A stretch of 13,957 bases of DNA from Micrococcales bacterium (GCA_030537915.1 JAUNUZ010000017.1:1-13957); one strand, 5' to 3'. Positions 1 to 6,311 are shown, numbered from the stretch's first letter. A program made the numbers and translations. The notes: a model not told the origin generated them from the letters alone.

Positions 1-361
1 CGTGGCGGCGCCAGGGCGCCAGGCGGATCTGCTCGACGAGTCGGCGATCGCCTACGAAAGGGTCCAGAAGGAGCCGACGGATCTGCCGGTCGCACACCTG
101 GCGAATGCGCGTGACGCGGCCCAGCGACAAGCCGCCGTCGCCGCCGTCGCGGCCCTCGACGTGCAGCGACGTGCGCAGGTCAGGGACCTTGAAGTGAGCT
201 CGGACGCCCAAGTGACCATGTCCCTGGGCGACGTCGAGGTGCAGTGGGGGGGCCGCGACCGTTCGCAACTCAAGGCGGCGGTCGTCCGCGCACTCGTGGA
301 CCGCCCTGGGATCCGCAGCCTCGACGTCCGCGTACCGGCGCAGCCTGTGTCGACGGGCTGA
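1..361 (+). CDS. ftsQ: Cell division protein FtsQ, C-terminal part (5' end outside window)
   Basis: This is the last ~119 codons of a gene that begins before the window; the GTG at position 2 is an internal codon, not a start. FtsQ is a bitopic membrane protein that links FtsB/FtsL and the septal peptidoglycan synthases in the divisome. What remains is the end of the extracytoplasmic beta domain: a segment reading LLDESAIAYERV followed by 'PTDLPV', then a region ending in VQWGGRDRSQLKAAVVRAL and a final DVRVPAQPVSTG. These resemble the corresponding actinobacterial FtsQ elements (a 'D..G..F/Y..V' strand, a 'W G...... K...L..L' segment and a final 'DV..P..P' strand). The N-terminal membrane helix and POTRA domain are not in the window. 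The position directly before ftsZ on the same strand strongly supports the call. The similarity is modest, as is usual for this fast-evolving protein. Confidence 0.88.
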   Translation, partial: VAAPGRQADLLDESAIAYERVQKEPTDLPVAHLANARDAAQRQAAVAAVAALDVQRRAQVRDLEVSSDAQVTMSLGDVEVQWGGRDRSQLKAAVVRALVDRPGIRSLDVRVPAQPVSTG

Positions 362-590
362 GCCGCAAGTCGCTGCCTGTACTGGACATCGAGACTTGTC
401 CGCCCCGGTGCGTCCGGCCGGATCTGCATCCGCTGTCGCGTAGGATGTCGCGAAGCTGAGTGCATTTCGTCATCTTTATTTTCGATGCCGGGCGGTCCTC
501 GGCGCAGACGTGCAGCTCAACCAGACATCAAGGCAGTACTCGATTCACGACAGTACCCGTCGCCATTCATCTCAGGAGAGGTCCCCCGAC
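362..590 (+). promoter_or_regulatory. ftsQ-ftsZ intergenic region with candidate ftsZ promoters and RBS
   Basis: This 229-bp gap is long for a division cluster and fits the known pattern in actinobacteria of several promoters just before ftsZ. Two TANNNT-type -10 candidates are visible. TAGGAT at 441-446 matches the form typical of housekeeping-sigma promoters in actinobacteria. TATTTT at 477-482 lies in a short AT-rich patch. Neither has a convincing -35 hexamer at 16-18 bp. A clear Shine-Dalgarno sequence, AGGAGAG at 574-580, sits 10 nt before the GTG at 591 and decides the ftsZ start. No terminator hairpin was found after ftsQ. Confidence 0.5.
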
Positions 591-1907
591 GTGGCAGCAC
601 CACAGAACTATCTGGCCGTCATCAAGGTCGTCGGCATCGGCGGGGGCGGTGTCAACGCGATCAACCGCATGATCGAGGTCGGTCTCAAGGGCGTGGAATT
701 CATCGCCATCAACACCGACGCGCAGGCACTGCTCATGAGCGACGCCGACCTCAAGCTCGACGTGGGCCGTGAGCTCACGCGCGGCCTAGGTGCCGGCGCA
801 GACCCCGAAGTCGGCAAGAAGGCGGCTGAGGATCACCAGGAGGAGATCGAGGAGGCCCTGCGCGGTGCCGACATGGTCTTCGTCACAGCCGGCGAGGGCG
901 GTGGCACCGGCACGGGAGGGGCGCCGGTCGTGGCGCGGATCGCCAAGAACATCGGCGCCCTGACGATCGGCGTCGTGACCAGGCCCTTCACCTTTGAGGG
1001 TCGCCGTCGCGCCAACCAGGCGGAGTCCGGCATCGGCGCGCTTCGCGAAGAGGTCGACACGCTCATCGTCATCCCCAACGATCGCCTGCTCTCGATCAGC
1101 GATCGCGGGGTCAGCATGCTGGACGCCTTCCGCAGCGCCGACCAGGTGCTGCTCTCCGGTGTCCAGGGCATCACCGACCTCATCACCACACCCGGTCTCA
1201 TCAACCTCGACTTCGCCGACGTCAAGTCCGTCATGCAGGGGGCGGGCTCGGCGCTCATGGGGATCGGCTCGGCGCGCGGCGAAGACCGCGCCGTGCAGGC
1301 AGCCGAGCTGGCGATCTCCTCACCGCTGCTCGAGGCCAGCATCGACGGCGCCCACGGCGTCCTGCTCTCCATCCAGGGCGGCAGCGATCTGGGTCTCTTC
1401 GAGATCAACGAGGCGGCTCGACTCGTCCAGGAAGCCGCGCACCCCGAGGCCAACATCATCTTCGGTGCTGTTATCGATGACGCTCTCGGCGACGAGGTGC
1501 GTGTCACCGTGATCGCCGCAGGCTTCGATAGCGGCGGCCCGCAGCAGCGTCGCGACGAGCGCGCGGGAGCCGCTGCGCAGTCCGACCAGCGTCGCCAGAA
1601 CGGCGCTCCGCGCTCGCAGCCGGGTGTCTTCGGTAGCACGCCACGCGTGCAGCCCGAGCCCATCGTCGACGACGAGCCGGTCCAGCGCCTGGCGCCACCG
1701 CCCTTGTCCGCCCCCTATGGCGGTCGTCGGGAGGAGCCCGCCCGCGCGGACCTCGCGCGTGACGCCGGCCGCGATCAGGCCCGCGAGCAGGGTAGGGACC
1801 AGTCCCGCCAGGAGCCCCCGCGGCAGCCCCAGCCGGTCACTCGGCCTCCGCGGACCGTGACCTTCGACGAGGGTGACGACCTCGATGTGCCGGACTTCCT
1901 GAAGTAG
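591..1907 (+). CDS. ftsZ: Cell division protein FtsZ
   Basis: FtsZ is the tubulin-like GTPase that polymerises into the Z ring at midcell. From the chosen GTG start the protein has 438 residues. It begins with [19 protein letters not shown] (nucleotide-binding glycines at residues 15-20). The tubulin signature GGGTGTG is at residues 103-109 and the T7 loop NLDFAD, which completes the GTPase site of the next subunit, at about 205-210. After about residue 330 comes a disordered linker rich in R, Q, D, E and P. The protein ends in the conserved peptide [10 protein letters not shown], the docking site for SepF and other partners. The reading frame stays open upstream to an ATG at 510, but the conserved N-terminus and the AGGAGAG at 574-580 support 591. 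A strong hairpin follows, so ftsZ probably ends a transcript. Confidence 0.98.
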   Translation: MAAPQNYLAVIKVVGIGGGGVNAINRMIEVGLKGVEFIAINTDAQALLMSDADLKLDVGRELTRGLGAGADPEVGKKAAEDHQEEIEEALRGADMVFVTAGEGGGTGTGGAPVVARIAKNIGALTIGVVTRPFTFEGRRRANQAESGIGALREEVDTLIVIPNDRLLSISDRGVSMLDAFRSADQVLLSGVQGITDLITTPGLINLDFADVKSVMQGAGSALMGIGSARGEDRAVQAAELAISSPLLEASIDGAHGVLLSIQGGSDLGLFEINEAARLVQEAAHPEANIIFGAVIDDALGDEVRVTVIAAGFDSGGPQQRRDERAGAAAQSDQRRQNGAPRSQPGVFGSTPRVQPEPIVDDEPVQRLAPPPLSAPYGGRREEPARADLARDAGRDQAREQGRDQSRQEPPRQPQPVTRPPRTVTFDEGDDLDVPDFLK

Positions 1908-1922
1908 CCCGTCGCATCCTCG

Positions 1923-1968
1923 ACACCGAGGCGCCCCGCCATCACCGTGGCCGGGCGCCTCGGTGTTT
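1923..1968 (+). terminator. Strong hairpin terminator after ftsZ
   Basis: A perfect 14-bp inverted repeat has arms at 1923-1936 and 1953-1966 (left arm ACACCGAGGCGCCC). A further 4-bp helix inside the loop (1938-1941 with 1948-1951) extends the stem past one mismatch. It starts 15 nt after the ftsZ stop and is followed by only a short T run (TTT at 1966-1968), which is normal for high-GC actinobacteria. It probably separates ftsZ transcription from pgeF. Confidence 0.8.
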
Positions 1969-1997
1969 GCTCACTAGGCCCGACCGCGGGCGCCGCG

Positions 1998-2003
1998 TAG
2001 GGT
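1998..2003 (+). promoter_or_regulatory. Candidate -10 box for leaderless pgeF transcript
   Basis: TAGGGT fits the actinobacterial TANNNT -10 form. It ends exactly 7 nt before the GTG at 2011, so transcription would start at or next to the start codon and give a leaderless mRNA. The same bases (AGGG, 1999-2002) could instead be read as a Shine-Dalgarno sequence 8 nt before the GTG. No good -35 hexamer is visible. The position just after the ftsZ terminator favours a promoter. Confidence 0.45.
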
Positions 2004-2010
2004 GGCGCCC

Positions 2011-2781
2011 GTGTTCTATTGGCGTTCCGTCCCCTCCGGTGAACCCGGACAAGAGGCACCCGGCGAGCTCGACTGGGGGTTCACCAGCGCCGAGCATCCC
2101 GCAAAGGACTGCCAGCAGATCCGGACCGACGGTGACTTCGGTGCCTTCAACCTTGGCGGCCACGTAGGCGACGACCCTGTTCTCGTCGAGGCGAACCGTC
2201 GCGCGCTGGCCACGGAACTCGACGTTCCGCGCGATCGGCTGCTCTTCATGGCGCAATGCCACGGGGTCGAGGTTGCGCGCGTCGAGGAGCCGTGGCGCGG
2301 CGACCCCCCGGCCGTCGACGGCATCGTCACCACCAATCCCGACCTGGCGCTTGCCGTGCTCGTCGCCGACTGCGTCCCAGTGCTGCTGGCCGACGCGAAC
2401 GTCGGAGTGGTGGCAGCGGTGCACGCCGGCCGACCCGGGATGCTCGGCGGGATCGTCCCCGCCGCGCTGGAGGTCATGCGCGGCTCGGGAGCGCGGCATA
2501 TCAGGGCCGCGGTCGGGCCCAGCGTGTGCGGCCGCTGTTATGAGGTCCCGGAGCAGTTGCGGGACGCCGCCGCAAAGGTGAGCCCCGCGAGCGTGGCCGT
2601 CTCGTGGACGGGGACACCGGCAATCGACGTGGCCGCCGGGGTTGTCGAACAACTCGTTGCCCGTGGCGTCGCGGTCACCTGGGTGCCGGGTTGCACGCGC
2701 GAGTCGCCTCACCTCTACTCCTACCGCCGCCAAGCGCGCACCGGCAGGTTCGCCGGGGTCGTGCGAGGGGTACGCCGATGA
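2011..2781 (+). CDS. pgeF: Peptidoglycan editing factor PgeF (YfiH/DUF152, laccase-like domain)
   Basis: Members of this family are zinc-dependent enzymes with purine nucleoside phosphorylase/deaminase activity. They are linked to peptidoglycan editing, because loss in E. coli lets wrong amino acids into the stem peptide. The predicted protein is 256 residues, normal for the family. The presumed metal ligands are visible: H84 in MAQCHGVEV, C121 in VADCVPVLLAD and H138 in AAVHAGRPG. The motif GPSVCGRCYEV follows. The usual Trp after HAG is replaced by Arg, which I have also seen as a common actinobacterial variant. I chose GTG 2011 because the frame's earlier GTG at 2002 overlaps the AGGG/TAGGGT element. 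The gene overlaps yggS by four bases (ATGA), so the two are translationally coupled. Confidence 0.93.
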   Translation: MFYWRSVPSGEPGQEAPGELDWGFTSAEHPAKDCQQIRTDGDFGAFNLGGHVGDDPVLVEANRRALATELDVPRDRLLFMAQCHGVEVARVEEPWRGDPPAVDGIVTTNPDLALAVLVADCVPVLLADANVGVVAAVHAGRPGMLGGIVPAALEVMRGSGARHIRAAVGPSVCGRCYEVPEQLRDAAAKVSPASVAVSWTGTPAIDVAAGVVEQLVARGVAVTWVPGCTRESPHLYSYRRQARTGRFAGVVRGVRR

Positions 2782-3563
2782 GCGGCCCGACCTTGCCAGA
2801 CGCGCAGGCGCAGGACGAGGCCCGCACTCTGGAGCTGACCCGCGGCCTCAGCGCGGTGCGTGACCGCATCGCGGCCGCCTGTGACGCGGTTGGACGCGAC
2901 CCGGCGCTGGTCACGCTCATCGTCGTGACGAAATTCTTCCCCGCGCCCGACCTCGTCCGACTCCTGCGACTGGGGGTCACCGACATTGGCGAGAACCGTG
3001 ACCAGGAGGCGGCTGCCAAGCTGGATCAGCTGCGCGCCTTGGCCCCCCAAACCCTTCCGAGGGTGCATTTCATCGGTCAGCTCCAGACCAACAAGGCCAC
3101 CTCGGTCGCGCGCTACGCCGACGTCGTCCACTCGGTGGACCGGCAGCGGCTCGTGCGTGCCCTGGAGCGCGGTGCGCAGGCCGCGCAGCGCACCCTCGAG
3201 GTGCTCATCCAGGTCAACCTCGACGAACAACAGGACGTGGGAGATAGCGGTAATGGCGCGGCGCGGACGGGCCCCGGCCGAGGCGGGGTGGCGCCCTGGG
3301 AGCTGCCCGAGGTAGCGGGGGTCGTCGAGCAATGCCCGTCGCTGCGCCTGCGCGGGCTCATGGGGGTGGCGCCCCTGGGCGGACAGGCCGACCGTGCCTT
3401 CGAGCGGCTGGCGGCCTTATCCCGGCAGTTGCAGGGCGAGCATCCCGGCGCGGACGTCATCTCGGCGGGGATGAGCGGCGATCTGGAGGCCGCCGTCGCC
3501 GCCGGGGCGACACACCTGCGTGTCGGTAGCGCAATCCTGGGCTCACGTCCGCCACATGGTTAG
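2778..3563 (+). CDS. yggS: YggS family pyridoxal phosphate homeostasis protein
   Basis: YggS/PLPBP proteins bind pyridoxal 5'-phosphate without known catalysis and buffer the cellular PLP pool, with effects on amino acid metabolism. The 261-residue product shows the PLP lysine K52 in LIVVTKFFPAPDLV, the GENRDQEA motif, HFIGQLQTNK, and the phosphate-binding end segment SAGMSGDLEAAVAAGATHLR followed by VGSAILG. The ATG at 2778 overlaps the pgeF stop and is preceded by GAGGGG at 2765-2770. Between LDEQQ and RGGVAP there is an extra Gly/Asp/Ala-rich stretch of about 15 residues (about 3234-3282), which I read as a surface-loop insertion. The gene carries one TTA leucine codon (3417-3419), rare in such DNA. 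No terminator is evident before sepF, 49 nt on. Confidence 0.95.
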   Translation: MSGPTLPDAQAQDEARTLELTRGLSAVRDRIAAACDAVGRDPALVTLIVVTKFFPAPDLVRLLRLGVTDIGENRDQEAAAKLDQLRALAPQTLPRVHFIGQLQTNKATSVARYADVVHSVDRQRLVRALERGAQAAQRTLEVLIQVNLDEQQDVGDSGNGAARTGPGRGGVAPWELPEVAGVVEQCPSLRLRGLMGVAPLGGQADRAFERLAALSRQLQGEHPGADVISAGMSGDLEAAVAAGATHLRVGSAILGSRPPHG

Positions 3564-3612
3564 CTAGGCGACGAGCAGTGACGAATTGAGCAAGCAAGGC
3601 AAGGAGCGCACG

Positions 3613-4305
3613 ATGGCAGGGGCCCTGCGCAAGACGATGGTGTACCTCGGACTCGCCGAGGAAGACGACGCCTACGGGTACGACGACTACCATGAGCGCG
3701 ACCGGAGCACGGTCGTGGACGGCCGCGACGAGCGGGGGCGGCACCTCACCGAGAGTTCGTCCGAAGAACTGGGCGACCCGGCCATGGTCGGGGTCGCGGG
3801 TGCCGCGGGCGCAACCGCTGCGACAGCAACGATGGCTCCCAGCCGTCGGATCGTCGAGCGAAGTGAGCGGACGCCCGAGCGCTCGACCTCTTCAGTCGCA
3901 GGCGTGTCCACCATCATGGCGGCCGAGCAGGACGACGAGCCTGCGGGTCGTCGTGCCGCCGTCACCCCCCTGCCCCGCCGCACGCCGGTGCGCGAGGTCG
4001 TCAAGGACATGGAGGTCGGCGGAGTGCACCGCATCACGACGATTCACCCGCGCACCTACAACGAGGCCAAGAAGATCGGCGAGAGTTTTCGCGAGGGAAC
4101 GCCGGTCATCATGAACCTGACCGACCTCGACGACGCAGACGCCAAGCGTCTGGTCGACTTCGCGGCCGGCCTCGTCTTCGGGCTGCAGGGGGCGATCGAG
4201 CGGGTGACGAACAAGGTCTTCCTCTTGTCTCCGGCGGACGTCGAGGTGACCACGATCGACGGCGAGCCCGCCAAGGGAACGAAGGGCATCTTCAACCAGA
4301 GCTGA
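3613..4305 (+). CDS. sepF: Cell division protein SepF
   Basis: SepF is a membrane anchor and bundling factor for FtsZ; it binds the FtsZ C-terminal peptide, which is intact in this window. The 230-residue product starts with an amphipathic membrane-binding helix ([16 protein letters not shown]). A linker of about 110 residues follows, acidic and Tyr/Asp-rich at first, then with a small Ala/Gly/Thr-rich stretch near residues 56-73. The conserved dimeric SepF core runs from about 134 to 225, with [40 protein letters not shown] and the glycine-containing [13 protein letters not shown]. It ends in IFNQS. I chose ATG 3613 over an in-frame TTG at 3586 because AAGGAG (3601-3606) lies 6 nt before it and the conserved helix begins there. 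The linker is somewhat long for the family. Confidence 0.95.
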   Translation: MAGALRKTMVYLGLAEEDDAYGYDDYHERDRSTVVDGRDERGRHLTESSSEELGDPAMVGVAGAAGATAATATMAPSRRIVERSERTPERSTSSVAGVSTIMAAEQDDEPAGRRAAVTPLPRRTPVREVVKDMEVGGVHRITTIHPRTYNEAKKIGESFREGTPVIMNLTDLDDADAKRLVDFAAGLVFGLQGAIERVTNKVFLLSPADVEVTTIDGEPAKGTKGIFNQS

Positions 4306-4309
4306 GCAC

Positions 4310-4322
4310 GGCGCGACGCGCC
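4310..4322 (+). terminator. Short GC hairpin after sepF
   Basis: A 13-base palindrome, GGCGCG-A-CGCGCC, starts 4 nt after the sepF stop. As RNA it would form 5 bp around a 3-nt loop, followed by the pyrimidine run TCTCTC. It is small and lacks a true U tract, so it would be a weak or partial terminator at best. Confidence 0.3.
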
Positions 4323-4400
4323 TCTCTCGATGTGGCCCTGACCCTTGTGCAGAGCCCGACACGCGGCGTCACCGGTCAGGTCCGATCCAGCCAGCTATCG

Positions 4401-4406
4401 GATACT
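4401..4406 (+). promoter_or_regulatory. Candidate -10 box for leaderless yggT transcript
   Basis: GATACT differs from the good -10 sequence TATACT by its first base. It ends exactly 7 nt before the yggT ATG at 4414, the same spacing as the TAGGGT box before pgeF. There is no Shine-Dalgarno sequence at a usable distance: the GGCAGG at 4407-4412 leaves only one base before the ATG. Together this suggests a leaderless transcript. No clear -35 is visible. Confidence 0.35.
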
Positions 4407-4413
4407 GGCAGGT

Positions 4414-4701
4414 ATGAACCCCGTCGTCGGCGTCCTCATCTGGTTGATCAACGTCTACATCATCATCCTCATCGCGCGTCTGGTCATCGACTGGATCCAG
4501 GTGTTCGCCCGTGACTGGACACCCCGCGGCCCGCTGGTCGTCGTGTGCGAGGGCATCTACACGGCGACGGATCCGCCGCTGCGCGCCCTACGCAAGGCGA
4601 TTCCTGCGATCCGGCTCGGCTCGGTCTCCCTCGACCTGTCGTTCATCGTGCTGATGATCGGGTTGTCCTTGCTGGTAAACTTATTGAGGCAAGTTGGATG
4701 A
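4414..4701 (+). CDS. yggT: YggT family membrane protein (YlmG-like)
   Basis: YggT/YlmG proteins are small integral membrane proteins encoded beside sepF in Gram-positive bacteria and cyanobacteria. In chloroplasts and cyanobacteria they affect nucleoid distribution, and a role near division is assumed here. The product has 95 residues. It has an N-terminal membrane segment (about residues 4-29, VVGVLIWLINVYIIILIARL), a conserved loop with DWTPRGP and YTATDPPLRALRKAIPAIRL, and a second membrane segment (about 72-92, starting LDLSFIVLMIG). ATG 4414 is the only start that gives the family's normal N-terminus; an upstream in-frame GTG at 4345 would add unrelated residues. The last codons are unusually AT-rich and include a TTA leucine codon (4681-4683) and an AGG arginine codon. 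This shift in composition continues into the following gap. Confidence 0.93.
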   Translation: MNPVVGVLIWLINVYIIILIARLVIDWIQVFARDWTPRGPLVVVCEGIYTATDPPLRALRKAIPAIRLGSVSLDLSFIVLMIGLSLLVNLLRQVG

Positions 4702-4726
4702 TTTATGGGTGCTTGATCCGTGAATG

Positions 4727-4797
4727 ATCGGTGGCAAACATCGGTGGCACTGGCGGCGTGTGGCACACGTGATGTGTGACATACGCGGCGGGTGGCA
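4727..4797 (+). repeat. Cluster of GTGGCA repeats and an 11-bp palindrome upstream of divIVA
   Basis: GTGGCA occurs four times in 67 bp (starts at 4731, 4744, 4760, 4792). The first two are part of a 10-mer direct repeat, ATCGGTGGCA, at 4727-4736 and 4740-4749. The third lies in the near-perfect palindrome GTGTGGCACAC (4758-4768), which recurs with two mismatches as GTGTGACATAC (4774-4784), 16 bp further on. The arrangement looks like operator sites, but I cannot assign a regulator. Confidence 0.45.
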
Positions 4798-4829
4798 ATT
4801 CCGGGGGGCGTGACGACCGAGGAGACGGG

Positions 4830-4890
4830 CCCGAGCCCTCGGGTCTTTCGGGAGACCCATGTCATTCCCCTGCGATCGGTAGCACCCGAT
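4830..4890 (+). other. Potential overlapping hairpins in the divIVA leader
   Basis: Hairpin A pairs 4830-4834 with 4839-4843 (CCCGA/TCGGG). Hairpin B pairs 4841-4846 with 4853-4858 (GGGTCT/AGACCC, loop TTCGGG). They share bases 4841-4843 and cannot both form fully. A third small stem pairs 4875-4879 with 4886-4890 (ATCGG/CCGAT). They may simply be leader structure. Confidence 0.3.
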
Positions 4891-4943
4891 TTCGTACGCA
4901 CGGCTATCAACACGGCATACCCGGCTCACCTGAGGGGAACCAC

Positions 4944-6029
4944 ATGGCGCTCACGCCCGAGGACGTTCTCAACAAGAACTTCACCGCAACCCAGTTCCGT
5001 CGCGGCTACGACGAGCAGGAGGTCGACGACTTCCTCGACGAGGTCGTCGCCGAGCTGCGCCGCTTGAGCGGTGAGAATTCGCAGTTGGTCCGCAGCGCCG
5101 AGTCCGGTGGCACGGGTGCCGCGCCCGCCGGGCAGCAGGCGCGACCGGACGTGGAGCAGGCCGAGCGCCAGGCCGCCGAGCGCATCGCCAAGGCAAAGGC
5201 CGACGCGGAGAAGATCGAGAGTGAGGCCGCAGCCCGGATTTCAAAGGCGAAGTCCGACGAAGAGGCGGCTCTCGCGCGCGCCGCCGAGGCGAACCGGGAG
5301 GCCGACCAGGCCCAGGAGGGCGCACCCGTGGCCGCGGTGGCAACCAGCGCACCGGCCGATGCGGCTGGGGTCATTGCGCTCGCCCAAAAGGTGCACGACG
5401 AGTACGTGGAGCAGGGCAAGAGCGAGCACGACCGGCTCATCGGCGATGCCACCGCCCAACGCGACAAAATCGTCTCCGAGGCTCAATCCAAGCACGACGA
5501 GCTGCTGCGCACCGCGCAGACCCGCCACGATGACCTGCTCAACACCGGTCAGTCCGAGCATGCCCGGCTGACCTCCGAGGCCCAGGCCACGCACGACCGG
5601 CTGCTTACCGAGGCGCGTGAGCGCTCGACGGGCATGCTGGCCGAGGCGCAGCAGCGCAGCCAGAGCGTCCTTGCCGAACTCGAGCGTGAGCGCGTCTCGC
5701 TCGACAGCACCATCGCCGGGCTACGCGCCTTCGAGAAGGACTATCGCGGGCGCCTGCACGGCTTCATCGAGGGCCAGCTCAATCAGCTCGCCGCCGCAGG
5801 CAGCGTGTTGCCGTCGGGCTCGAACGGTCCCGCCGTGGCCGGCGACCGTCCGCACGAGGACCAGCGCGACGGCAACGAGCACGACCGCGATGGGCACGAT
5901 GGCAAGGAACAAGGCGGGCAGCAGGGCGAGGCTCAGCAGGACAACCAGCACGAGCAGCAGGGCGACGATGGTGACGGACACGAGGGTCGCGACGAGAACC
6001 CCCATTCGGAGCATGCCCACCAGGGCTGA
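4944..6029 (+). CDS. divIVA: DivIVA/Wag31 polar growth protein with long coiled coil and charged tail
   Basis: DivIVA (Wag31 in mycobacteria) binds negatively curved membrane at cell poles and septa and recruits the wall-synthesis machinery; it is often essential in actinobacteria. The 361-residue product opens with the conserved membrane-binding and first coiled-coil segment, starting MALTPEDVLNKNFTATQFRR and continuing GYDEQEVDDFLDEVVAELRR. Residues about 75-120 are an Ala/Glu/Lys-rich helix, and about 125-145 an Ala/Pro-rich break. Residues 160-247 form eight tandem 11-residue repeats. A short conserved-looking stretch follows (FEKDYRGRLHGFIEGQLNQL), then a 62-residue polar tail (300-361). 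ATG 4944 has GAGGGG at 4932-4937. The position after yggT matches other actinobacteria. In several of these ileS comes next; here it does not. Confidence 0.96.
   Translation: MALTPEDVLNKNFTATQFRRGYDEQEVDDFLDEVVAELRRLSGENSQLVRSAESGGTGAAPAGQQARPDVEQAERQAAERIAKAKADAEKIESEAAARISKAKSDEEAALARAAEANREADQAQEGAPVAAVATSAPADAAGVIALAQKVHDEYVEQGKSEHDRLIGDATAQRDKIVSEAQSKHDELLRTAQTRHDDLLNTGQSEHARLTSEAQATHDRLLTEARERSTGMLAEAQQRSQSVLAELERERVSLDSTIAGLRAFEKDYRGRLHGFIEGQLNQLAAAGSVLPSGSNGPAVAGDRPHEDQRDGNEHDRDGHDGKEQGGQQGEAQQDNQHEQQGDDGDGHEGRDENPHSEHAHQG
5421..5684 (+). repeat. Eight tandem hendecad (11-residue) repeats within divIVA
   Basis: In frame, the DNA encodes eight consecutive 11-residue units (residues 160-247): SEHDRLIGDAT, AQRDKIVSEAQ, SKHDELLRTAQ, TRHDDLLNTGQ, SEHARLTSEAQ, ATHDRLLTEAR, ERSTGMLAEAQ and QRSQSVLAELE. 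Five have His at position 3, and most have Asp or Arg at 4, Leu/Ile at 6 and a small or acidic residue at 9. An 11-residue period predicts a hendecad coiled coil with little or right-handed supertwist. The repeats are diverged at the DNA level, so they look old rather than a recent expansion. Confidence 0.85.
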
Positions 6030-6041
6030 TCCAGACCTGAC

Positions 6042-6076
6042 GGCGGGGCCACCTCTTCGCGGAGGCGGGCCCCGTC
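6042..6076 (+). terminator. Hairpin terminator after divIVA
   Basis: The arms GGCGGGGCC (6042-6050) and GGCCCCGTC (6068-6076) pair over 9 bp with one G-U pair. An inner CCTC/GAGG helix (6052-6055 with 6062-6065) has the loop TTCGCG. It begins 12 nt after the divIVA stop. There is no U tract, so it is an I-shaped, GC-only terminator candidate. Confidence 0.6.
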
Positions 6077-6185
6077 GGCCGCTTCGAGCGCCGATCCCCG
6101 GCGGCGGCCCTCGTCGCGGGAGTGGACGTCAGAGGGGCCGTCCGAAGATGTGCCGAATCCGGCAGGTTCAGCCAGTCCGTGGGAC

Positions 6186-6191
6186 TATCCT
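6186..6191 (+). promoter_or_regulatory. Candidate -10 box upstream of the TraR/DksA-type gene
   Basis: TATCCT fits TANNNT and lies about 120 nt before the ATG at 6312, in the 282-bp gap between divIVA and the zinc-finger gene. No clear -35 accompanies it. Apart from this and the terminator hairpin, I see nothing else in 6030-6311. Confidence 0.3.
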
Positions 6192-6311
6192 GGCCCCTTG
6201 CTCAACCCACTTCCAGTTCGCGCTCCCCCCAACCGGGACGGGTCTTGTGCCCGCCCAATACCTACGACACACGTCGGCCGCCGCGGCTCGACATGAATGG
6301 ACGAGGTCATC

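Larger units (their letters stand above)
4702..4943 (+). promoter_or_regulatory. divIVA upstream region with candidate promoter and RBS
   Basis: This 242-bp gap holds no gene that I can support. A weak promoter candidate is TTGATC (4713-4718), 17 bp, then AAACAT (4736-4741). It is followed by the GTGGCA cluster and hairpins listed separately. A good Shine-Dalgarno sequence, GAGGGG at 4932-4937, lies 6 nt before the divIVA ATG. If transcription starts near 4748, the leader would be roughly 195 nt. Confidence 0.4.

Noticed and set aside
510..590. Upstream in-frame ATG for ftsZ
   Set aside because: The added 27 residues are not FtsZ-like, whereas GTG 591 has AGGAGAG upstream and begins the conserved N-terminus.
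4776..4943. GTG 4776 as an extended divIVA start
   Set aside because: It would add 56 unconserved residues before MALTPEDVLNKNF and ignore the GAGGGG 6 nt before ATG 4944.
5721..6020. A 99-residue, very hydrophobic reading frame on the minus strand opposite the divIVA tail, looking like a membrane protein
   Set aside because: It is the antisense of His/Asp/Glu/Gln codons, whose reverse complements encode Val and Leu. There is no ribosome-binding site or promoter, and the plus strand is clearly divIVA.
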